A model generated the notes under the pieces. The model was given only the letters and a program-made list of their open reading frames with translations. It was not told the origin of the DNA and did no database searches. Shown here one piece after another: positions 38,127-50,100 of a stretch of 64,000 nt of DNA. The position numbers were made by a program, and so were the translations under genes. This stretch comes from Onchidella celtica. Lineage: Eukaryota; Mollusca; Gastropoda; Systellommatophora; Onchidiidae. The stretch spans positions 34,948,233 to 35,012,232 of the forward strand of contig OZ007571.1 in the NCBI GenBank assembly GCA_963931925.1. The letters are read 5' to 3'. The first letter of the stretch is position 1; each line of letters opens with the position of its first letter.

Positions 38127-41100
38127 CTGTGGACAAAAAGAAAAGATACTGGAATCAGAACACTGCATCTGGAGAAGGGATACAGGTATGGTATGGGGCA
38201 AACAGGAAAATAATATTTATTTCTCTCCTCGGAGGTAAATTGAAGACTAATCCATTTCCTGATGACTTCGAATCATGTGGTTTCCACTGTTTACTGCCTC
38301 AGTTAGGCTTGCCCATCTAATAGTTTCACCATTTACTGATAATGAACAGATCAAATTTGCAAAATGAATTCTTCAGAATGAACAAACCAAAAAAGCTGCA
38401 CAGACTACTGAAATATCACTCTTTTTGTATTAAATTTTTCCAAATTACACAAAATTATGCATTAATTTGATTTTCGACAATTTTCAGATATAACTCGTTT
38501 CGTTGGCTTCAGCCCATTTGACAAATGAGACAGGGCCTAGCAACAAAAATGCTCCAAGCACAGCATAATCCCACAAGCAGGTAAGTAACAATGTTCACAC
38601 ATCTTCTGACTTCCAATGAACACCTAAATCAGTTTAGGACTGGCCTTTCTAGTGGTGAAAATGCCATAATTTTTCATTTGCCAACCATGAAAAATGAAGA
38701 CTACTATGTAATGTCAAGTAAATTATATATACCATAGCTGGAAAGATCTCTTAACTGTCTATCAAAGTAAGTCAGCTGATCATTGGGGAAAGTAAACCCT
38801 TTATAAGGTTCTGCCCTGACAACTAATTAACCTTGCTGCATGGGATGAGTTTCTGCGCCCCACTGACAATTAAGCTGCAAGAATTATAATCTTCCAAACT
38901 GTAATTAGAACTTGCATGTGCTTGCAAACCCAAGAAATGATACATTTTTCAAAGATCAATAACATTGGCTCTGACAGCTAAGCATTGAGAAATTACCCAA
39001 TTCATCTCTTCTGGGCAGCAATGGGATCAATTCACTTGCCTATTTCTGTGACTCCAAGGGTTTATGTTTACCTACCTCTCTTACTGTGTCTTTAATGAAG
39101 TCTTTGCGATCTGATAAGTCAAATGATGGGTACTTGGCATAAACCTTTTGAGAAGAAAATACAGTTTCAAAATACACTCATGAAAACAATCGAAATCTGA
39201 AACTGAAAGATTCTCAGCCTTCCCCAGGAAAATATTTTGTCAGTTGTTTCTTCTGAAAGTGATGTATGTAACTAAATGGCATATAATCAGTAAATATCTC
39301 AACCGGGTGACTATTCTTGGTCATAAAGTGGGCTGACATCAGGAAACACCGAATCTAACATTCCTGCGTGCGATGCATCTCAACAATGCATGACCACACA
39401 CTTAAGTTGGAAATCTACCAGTGATAGCTGCTGCATTTCATTTTAAGAAACAGAAAGGCATAAAACAAGATTTGTGTACCTGATATATCCTGACATGTAT
39501 TTTGGTATGACAAATAAACCACATGCGTTTTTCCTAGTGTGGAAAGCCTTTAAAATATGGCCATATCACCCAAGATACAAACATTTCAAATTGAACCAGC
39601 TTCACTGAATTTGTCATAACTCACCTGCTTGACTACTGTTTTCATGGTCACGGTTTCTAAATCAGCACCCTCAAGGATTTTCTTCACTAGCTCCTTTATT
39701 TCATCATTCTGCAAGAGACCAACAATGCCTAAATTTAACATGGTACACAGGGGTAAAATAACATATGAATGACAAATGTGATTTGAGGACTAAAACAACA
39801 ACAGTGGATGTCATTCACATTTTTTTCAAAAAAAGTTTTGTCTGTAATTTGAAATTTTTGAAAAAGCATTTCAACATCTTTCACTACATTGCTGTTTTCC
39901 TCTCCATACAGCGTGGAACCTGATCAAGCTGAAATTCAGGGAACCAACAACTGCATTTTGTATTAACAGTATTTTGGAAAGAGTAATTTGTTTTAAAATC
40001 AGCATCTTTAATCTCCCAAAGTGAAGCCAAGACACCTTAGTAAGTTTACTTCAATACCCTCCTTGATGCACTGCATGCAACAACCAACGTCTAGTTTGTG
40101 TGTGTGCAATCATGTGATGGGCGTTTATGTACAGCAGCCTAAAAGAACAGCCAAAACTTTGAGTGGTGATCAACCAGTTGTATCAAGTAGGACATATTTG
40201 AACTGCGGACAAGTACTGTTAGTGAATGCACTGTAGGCGATGTAATCTATGGCGCTCTCGTAATTACCCATGGAATAGTGAGAAGACAGGAGGGCGCCTG
40301 ATAAAAAAAAAATTGTTTAAAAAAGCAGCAGCTGCGGCATTTTCCTTTCTGTTAGATCTATCCCTGTTGGCCAGTTAAATGATGCTACGTCATCTTCCTT
40401 CCTCCCCTGCAATGTCTACATAGTCGAGCATGAAATTTAACAAGCTGTGATAGTTTTATTTCACATCAAAGACACTGCAGTTTTGAGCTATGCTTAACCA
40501 AATAAGTGACAGATAATTGTTTGGTTAAAAAGGAATCACACAATTTTCTTAACATGTCAAGAGGCATAAACTTATTATAAGGAATGGATTATGGTCGGGA
40601 CCATGGAAATCTCTCGGACAGGCAAATTTCCAATTATCTACTTTTGGTTTAAACATAGTTGCACTTATATAATATATATTTCATAAGAGACTAATATGAT
40701 TTCATTCAATACCAATAAGCACAGAAGTCTACCCAATGTATGTCAAAAGTCTGCAAGTCTAGTAGCGAGTTACTGATGAATATTGGTAAAACTCACGGAA
40801 GGTGGAGAGGCCTTTTTCATTTTAGCAATAGGTTCATCTTCTGAGTCCTCTGATAAGCTGTCAGACAATTCAGCAGCTGTGGAAAAGTAGTTTTCTTACT
40901 TTTATGTGGTTACTTCACTTAGAGGCTGACAAACATCAGTGGCTCAATTTTCAATGTTATAATGATTAATTTTATAATGTGCTAAAAGTTGTTTATTTTC
41001 TTAGTATATTTTTGTCTTAAGAATGGGATGCAAAATCACAGGCTACTAAGCATTATAATAATCTATAAATTGTTAAAATAAATGCCAAACCAGTTAGTTT

Positions 41101-44100
41101 ATTATTAGAAGAAGTTTTTAAAAATCAACATCACTGTTTCAGTAAATTATGAAGAAACTGTTACTTGCCTGAAACTGTACTAATATTTGTTTGAAATATA
41201 TATAGATCTAAATATTTTTAAAAATTGTGATGATAATTTTGATTTTAAAAGAAATATAAAGAAACCCAAAAATGTTGAACTATCATCCTAACAGAATACA
41301 AGAAGAACTAAATGCACTTAATATGGTCAAAGTTACCTGATTTTTTCTTTGACGCAGGTTTCTTGTCTTCTTTCTTTGGAGAGGATTTTTCTTTCTTCCC
41401 ATTTACTTTGGCAGCTTTCTTCGGAGTTTTTTTCTTGTCATCAGTTTTAGCTTTTTTCTTCTTGGGTGCCTGCAGTTAGAAGTTTTTAATGTCATACTAG
41501 AGGAGCAATGCCTATAGGTATACTGACTGAAGCCCAGATGGACAGTGACCACCAGTTAGATGCTAGAGATGCTTTTGATATCAATGTTTGCAGTTCACCA
41601 TTACTAAAAAGGTAAGCACAATTTGTGATTCTCTTCACAACTGTAGGTTTGTAAAATTTCACACTTGTGTTGATTAACCCCTTGTGTACCAACGACCGCT
41701 ATAGCGGCCTACAAATTTAGCTGTTGGGATTCACAACAGGTCGCCATAGCAGCCTGCAGTGACCCCCGGTGTTTTTATTTTTCGTAGCGCAAGCGACAGG
41801 AACTTATCATGTTTACTTCTGTTTCTGATGATAACAGAGTGATTTCCCTTTATGAAAAGATCGGATATGGAGCTCTCCAAGATCGAAGAGTACTTTTTCT
41901 GAATTTATTTTGTCGTTTAGAGCAATGAACAGGACGCTTACTAACATAGCAACAATGTCGGACTCAGACAGTGACCATTCTGATACTTCAAGCATTAATT
42001 CGTGATGAGAGTGATGTTGAAATGACAGATGTAATTGTTGATGATGATGGAAATGGGAACATTGATGATTTTGTGCCACCCAACCCTGACCGACTGACCC
42101 CTCTCGGTCACTTCAATGTGCCTGCTTCTAAAATTGCAGCCTGGGTCTAATGCTCTATTTCAAGAATAAAAATCAGATAATTTCAGAATGATAAATGTCT
42201 CCAATTTTGTTACACTAACAGTTTCTGTGCTTATTTTCCTACATGAAAATATATACTTTGTGTGGTTTACTTCAAGAAACATATTTCATGTAATTTTTTG
42301 TGTGAACACACCTAATATATGGAATGTTTCCATACAGGGAGGGGTATTTTGAACTGCCAACATGGTCAGGTGGGTGGTACACAAAGGGTTAAGCATAACT
42401 CAATCTGTGTAATGTTTTCAGATTGAAATAAATAAATTTAAAAAATCTTTACAAAACTGAGGCCATTTATTCTGCATTTTGAATACATAAAGAAAAATGA
42501 TAAGCCACTTGCACTGAAAAAGCTATACCCACAACTGAATGAAAAAGGTAAACCTTGGGAATTATTTTTTTTAACAAAATTGGATCACGCATATTAAAAT
42601 TGAAGAGAAGTAAGTATGTGTATACAGCAGTCTTTTAATCTTCACCACATACAGGACATGGTGGTGAGCAACACTGCATCTGTCATGTATTTTCATTGAC
42701 CAAAACCATCTCACAGCTTAAACATTCTGGCTGACTATGTTATAGAAAATAAGGTTTTTTTTTGCTTTTCTTCGAGGAGGAGGGAGGGAGAGATTTTCAC
42801 TGTATTTCCTCTACATTGTTAAGGAATTAATTCCAATGTCTAACATTCCTATCTCCAAAAACAACATATCACAATATGGGGTCACAAGATGTACAGCTAA
42901 CTGCATTGATCTTGTTTTATATGGAAATGTCTAAAACATTTTGTTTTGACTGTTACATGCGTATTCTTTTCATAATTTCTATTGATACTAAATAATTTTA
43001 GAAACTGTAAATCTAATTCCAACTAAGACAACATGCCAGTATGTTTGCATTTTGCACAGCTAGGAAACTTTAAACCGTATGTGAAATCCATTCTGTGGAT
43101 TGTAGAAATATCAATGGCGACTAAACCTTCCAAAGTTTTGACTTCATGGCAGGGTCTAGAAATGCCTACAATTTCGTACTTCAATGAGGCAGGGTTACAG
43201 ATTTAATGAGTTTTTAAACATTCATTATTGATTCAGGCTCTTTTCCTGATGAGAATTAAACAGAAAGCCTGCAATGGATGATGTCCCTTCCTTCCTATTC
43301 AACAGGGGGGGAGACGAAACAGAACAGCAAGAGACTTCACTTACCTCCTCCTCACTCTCTTCTTCAGGTTCTTCTTCCTCTTCCTCCTCCTCTTCTTCTT
43401 CCTCCTCATCATCTTTTGCTTCCTCTTCATTGTCATCAGAATCATCTTCAATTTCATCATCTTTGTCTGTTTTTGCCTTCTTTGGTGAAGTCTTTGACTT
43501 TCTTTTCCTTTTAACTCCCTTCTTTGCTCCACTTGCGGATTTAGATCTTTCTGTAATTCAAGGATGAAAACTTGCATCAGTCAAATATTATAATTAAATT
43601 AATCCTTTTTCCTCTTCAAGGTAATAACTGCAACTAATACAGAGATGCCACCCTACAAAACCAAAATTCTGAATCAGGCCCAAAAAAAAATCTGAATAGG
43701 CACGCACAACGATAAAAGTTCAATGGTACCAGTTCTAAATCTATATTTTCATGTTGTTTTTTTTCTTGGTCATAAAGGGTTAAACTGAAAATTATCTTAA
43801 AGACACACTATTTACATTTCATTTCAACCATATCTTATTCTTATAATAGATAGATATCACATCCACTCTTTGTCTTGATCTCAGCCAGAACTGAAAAAGA
43901 ACCCTCTCCAGAAAGCACTGTGGGAAACTTATGATTATCTTTGCTCTGGAGCTGTGTTTTGCCTGGAATTATGTCCGACAAGATCTGCCTTGACATGTTG
44001 GAATTTGAGTGCCAAAATGCAAAAATGCTCCGCATACTTTCTGCCTGTACTGCGCTGCTTAATATTTTTCTACTCCCAATCTGTTAAGATGTTTTAATTT

Positions 44101-47100
44101 GGCAATTTGAGCCCATGCAACGCTAACCCTCTCCATGTCCATGGCTTGGATTTAAGAAACCTAGGAATAGAAAAGTTTAAAGTTGACTCCTTTCGTCACA
44201 ATCGCCGCCGAATAAATTACTATTGACAATTATGTCTCCACAGATCTCGCCAGGTCTCATTCCTGCATCCGTCCTAGTCGCTGCCAAGTAAATCACTTAG
44301 GCGATGTCGCTAGGCTTAAAATTGAAGGAAAAGATATAAATCTAGCTAGGTTTAGAACTGATTCTTCCTTCAATCACAGTCGCAGCCAAATATAACATTT
44401 AGTCTTAAATAAGGGCAAGCAAATCTACCCAGTTAATTTCAGAATTGCCGCCATGCGGAAGGGTAAAAAGAATGAATGTAAACAACGCGTGCAGCAAATG
44501 ATCAAATTCCTGAACGGTGCAAAACAAGCGATAAGAAAATAGGACTAACTTCCGGTTTATTCGATAAATGATCGCAATATTCCGATTCGGCACATTTTGT
44601 AAAAGTCATAATTAAAAACTACACACCTCTGGTAGTTTTCAAATTTTCACAGTAAATATTCCCATCAGAACTTTTTAACTCTGTATGCCGATCACCGATA
44701 CATCGGTTCTTCTACTAGTCACAATGGTGCCAATCACAGATGTATTGGTGCAAAAGAATGCTAGGCTTTTTTGTTTTGGGAAGAAAGAAAGTTGACTTTC
44801 TACTAATTAATGTTGCTGTAGTTAGTCTTCGTCTCCCCCACTTTTTTCTTCCTGTATCAGCAAACCTGGCAAAATTCATGACACACGAAGAGTTAAGAAT
44901 TTCAAGATACCAAGCTCCCTAGAAGCAAACTAATCTCCTTATTAAACCCTGGGACAGTTCAACTCAAAGTCAAATGCTTTTGGGTTTTGTCCATATGGGA
45001 ATGCCAACATAAAAAAAACAACAAAAAACATTACATCACCACATACAAAATCATCATGTGAAAACAGATACTGACACATTTCATACCCTAATAAATTGGT
45101 CAACCTACTTTTTGTCTTTGTTTTCACATCAAGACCTTTGTCCTCTGGTTTCATGAGGAAGTCCATCACTCTTTCCACTAAATTGACTTTGGTTCCACCC
45201 CTCTCTAATCCTAAGGTTAAACACAGGTTTTTCAGTTCTGCCAACACCATTCTACATAAAATAAAACAAAATATTTAAAAATCCATACTTCATATCAAGA
45301 TGTGACATTTGATTTCATGCAGGCCAAAAGTATGACTATTTCTTCAAACTTCTTTTTTACTCAGCATGACAGCTAGTTTTCAGGGACTAGTAGGTAACTT
45401 CTTGAACCCAGACATCAGGTTTTTCTTCTCAGTTTTTCCTTTCCCAAAGACATTTTTTGTTCAGCATAACAACTAATAACTTAGAGTCATGGTTTTCTCA
45501 AAACTTGCCAATATAGAATAACGTGCACTAGCAGGGCATATATTGGCAGATAGCCTTTTGTAATGAATTAATTCAAATCCTGAAATCATAATTGATGTAT
45601 GTCAACTGCTAATTACAAATAATAGGTAAAAATATAGCCATTTCCAATTTCTCAGAACCTTACTTATTTAAAACTGTCATTCTCTTCTCGTGCTCTTTTG
45701 ATTCTTTTCCATGAGAAAATCCACAGAACTGTCTGATATTTTTCTTTATTTCATTATTTGTTCCAATCCGCAGGAACAAGACTCTGTGAAGTGGTTTTAA
45801 ATCAATGGCTTTGGTGATATTCAACTGGTGTTCCACTGAAATGAAAAGGAAAGAACAGATGAGGTCATGAATATATAAGATAAATAAATATTAAAGAGAA
45901 TGTTAAGTAACTCCTCTTCACACCAATTCATTTTCAACAATGAACTATTATTATACATAACATTTTTATTTTAAACTGGGTATTCAATATTCATACTGTT
46001 AAAATTCTCACATTTATGCCACACAATAATTTTGATAAGGACATTAAATTGAAGAGATGAACTAAAATGATAAACCAATCCAAAAACAAAGTATACATAA
46101 TTCACTGAGTGATTACTATTTATCAGTTTTATTACCATATGCAATGTCTCCCAGTTTCTTTCCAGAGCCCTCCTCAATTTCCACTTTCTTCTTTTCTTGT
46201 GGTGATCTTATCATGGTAGCAGAAAGTCTCTCTACTTTCTTCTTTTCTCGTTTCCCTTCTACTTCCAATGGGCGCTCCAGAAGTCCAGCTAAAAATATTG
46301 GAATCAGTTTCAGTAAATCAGCTTTCTATGGAATTTTTTTTTGCAGGTTAGTTTATTCAAGTCAATACTGGAATCATGCATTCCGGTAACTTGAAACTTC
46401 TGCTTAAGGTCAGAATTTTGAATTTCAAAATAGCTGCACAGAAGAAATTTTCACTGAGATGTCCCAAAGAGCTTGGATAGGGATAACAAAATATACGGAG
46501 CTTAATTCATCTCCACTCAAATTCAATCAATTCTCAAAAATTTTGCAAAACCTGTACCGAGTCCACCGTTTACGAATGTACACCCCCCAGTTCCCAACTT
46601 GACAGGTCTTCGCCATGCTATTCCAAGGAACAGATCAGCGATTTACTTTTTTTATTTAAAATATTGACTAACTTTTCATACTAGACCCGTAAGTGATCCC
46701 TGACCAAATTGTCTGAACTTTTTTTTGCCAACCGCAGTACTTGTCGGTGTCGCCCCCCCCCCTTGTGGGTTTGCTGGAAGTTTTAGGCTTTGCCTCTTTA
46801 AAGAAAGGAAAAGACTGTCAGCATTTGCTTAAATCTAGATCCAGATAATCTTGCAAAAACGCTGTGGGGCCTTGCCAATTAAAATCTTGAAATGATATCT
46901 ACTGACCAGGCCTGCCCTAGAGTACTGGGAGAACATGTATATTTTGTAAATTCCACACGAATGAAACAGAAACCTACTTCATAATACTTGACCGCATGAA
47001 TATTTGATGTAAGTTAAATCTATAATTATAAAGCCTTCTGAATTTCCGTCACTGTTCTCCTCAAGCCTGTTCATCCGAACTTATTCCTCACACCATCCTC

Positions 47101-50100
47101 GATTTTCTTTAGGTCTGAGTTTCTGTTGACATATTTTAGCAGCATGGCAAAAGGTATTTAATCTAGTTCTGACACCACAAAGTCACAAACAGTAGGCCCA
47201 ATCTAACGTAGTGTTGAAACACTTGTAATGAAAGACTGAAAGTAGAAGTGCATCTATCTATCTAGTAGTGTTTCGCGCAAGCCCCTTTCCATATGTGTCA
47301 AGTCAACGATTCCGGCACTCGCAAATTTAGTACCTTGCTTCTGATCTCTGACTTTCAACACGTGTTGTGGTTTCGGAAACCTGTCAGGGTTGCTGATGGT
47401 TGGAATCTCGGGTCGGAAAATTGATTCGGCGGCGGACTGTCGGAAAACTTACAGTCTCTCATATGAATCATACTTTTAAGTGAAATGCTTGTTTGCTACA
47501 AAATGTATGAGGAATCCCCAATTTTCAAAGTTTCAGTCTTTTCATCCCAAAAGTTTACTGTATTTTCTCTACAGACATTGCTAAACACATTAGTGTGATG
47601 ATGGTAGCCTTAGAGTATATCTCTCATGTTCTGGAACAAGATAAAAAAATCAAAAATTATTCTTTGACTTAACTTTTTGTGTATCACATACAATGACTTC
47701 TATTTCAAATGCACAGAATTAAGAGAAACCTAGAAATAATTTCTTCCATTCATATGCTTGAGAAACTTACGTGGCAATTCTTCATCCTCTTCTTCTTCTG
47801 AGTCTTCTTTCTTTGTTTTCCGTGAAACCTTTTCTTCTTTCTTGGGACTTTTATCTTCCTTCTTAGGACTCTTCTCTTCTTTTTCTACCACTTCTTCCTC
47901 TTCTTCATTATCTTCTGAAGTGTCAGCTTTGACTTCCTCTTCTTGTTTCTCTGGTGTCTCTTCTGACTTAGAGACAGTTTCATTCACTTCAGCCTGAAAA
48001 AAAACAAAAAAAAACACATGAATTCAAAACATAATCATACAACTCATTACAAGAATATTTACGCCACATATTGGATGAAAATTTTTTTTATTTCAAATGT
48101 TCTTATTCGGATTTTCCTCCTCCTTTTATATCTACATTTTTCAAAAAAAATGTTAAAAATGCAGTTACCATTAGATCTACAGTAGACTGCAGATACTCCA
48201 GACGAAATGAAAATTGTTTCAAACATGTTTGTATGACCTCAGCAAACTTACTGCCATTCAATCCCAGTCACTCCAAATCAATAACCAAAGAAAATTCTCT
48301 AGCACAGGGGTCACCAAACTACAAATTGTACAACCACCCGCGACGTCAGTTCATCTGGCCTGCCATGATACTTGATTTTCTAGAGTTTTCCTTCTGGCTT
48401 GCAAGTATTGAACAGATTGCTTATGCGGCCCGAGCTTGTAAGTCTATCAGTTATCCAGCCCTCTGTGAAAAAAGTTTGGTGACCCCTGCTCTAGCATATT
48501 AACACATTTCAAACACTCAATGAACCTCCTGAAATTAAGCCTAGACTTCTACATGCAACATTATGGATTCTTAATCTCTAGCTAGAGCCCATTTTGAACG
48601 CTATTAACAAGTCAGTGCGGCGGAGAAAAGTGTGTGCTGACCAATACATGATGTAGGCTCAGACGGAGGAACAGGCCTGTTGGATGACCATGTGTAATAT
48701 TACATTACTAGTATGCCTAGAACCCATGCTTCACGGTTCAAACTGTGTCAGTGAGCTTCAGGAGATTACATGGTGATATCAATTACTATTTGTAGCTATT
48801 CATACACTGTTCTTCCTCTCAAAATTGTATACAAAACTGGGGGACACTGGCTGGCCAGGTTGAACACATGGCGGTGTCATAGACAAAGCCGGATTCGGCT
48901 AGGTTGAACAAATCGCGGGCCATATTTAAAGGCCAGGTTAAACCCACACACCATGCTGGACATTGGCTTCCATGATGCAGGGCACGCTGAACATGTCAGT
49001 GACCTAGTTCACTAGGGAATTTTATATGGGTCAGTAATCCTTGCTAATGTACACAGTACAGCTGTGCATGTGGTTTATGTTAGTAAACACACTGGGACCC
49101 CCAATCATAATTAATACATTTCTGTTATGCCTTAACATGCTAGATTATGAATTAAGCAATGAAATCTTTGTCTCTAACCAATGATCCGACATACTAAATC
49201 GAACTGACAGCTATAATTTTCTTGAGAGTGAAGCTCTCTCTCTCCCCACACCACCACCACACACACAAATGGTTCAATCCAGATTGGCGCTTGTAGGTTA
49301 TACTGATGAGCCAATGCACATGCTTGGGGCAAATGTCATTTGTTTCCGATAAGTTCCTGGACACAGACAACTCTAGATGATGGACAATTTATCAAGAAAC
49401 TAGATAACATTGCAAATTTGTTGAGCAAGTTTGTATGACAATGTTTCCTCTTTAGAAGTTGTAGGGAGAGCCTTTGAAAGCTTCATTTTTGTGACTCCGA
49501 CCAGTGGTTCATTGGTTAACCTGTTCTTGTCACAATGCTTTTGATTTTGAAGAGATGAAGTGAGCAATAGACTGAATAGTCTCTGGGAGAACAGTAACAT
49601 TAACCCATACCCTACGCGCTACCCGTAAAGCCCGCTGCCCCGTCAGTGACCTTACTCACGGAGAATCTTATCTGGGGTCACTGACCCGTGCCGCTAGACG
49701 ATGACCACACGCTGTCCACGTGGTTCGGTTTTTATTGATCGGTATGAAAACATTCGCTGCTATGCCTTATCACGCTTGATAATTATGAATTAACCAGCAA
49801 AACCTTAGTCTGTCAGTATCTAACCAATGATCTGACTTATGATTCCAAACTGACAGCTGTAGTTTTCGTGAGAACGAAGCATGATAACTAGCCACGCCCT
49901 CCCAAGCCCTACACAAATGGTTTCATCCTGATTGACACAGACTATATAAACCAATGTGGACATTTGGGGCAAAGATTATTTCAGAGCTTGTTTCTGATTG
50001 GTTCTTAGATACAGACAACTCCAGATGGTGGTCAGCTTGTGAGAAAATGAGATAATATTGCAAATTTGTTGAGCAACAGTTCGCACGTCGATGTTACATT

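Noticed and set aside
43274-43567. Plus-strand poly-Ser protein
   Set aside because: It is the complement of the acidic DEK exon 6; the minus-strand reading has splice sites and family similarity.
48071-48502. 143-codon plus-strand frame in DEK intron 1
   Set aside because: Its 3' half is the hAT MITE and the rest has no coding signature.
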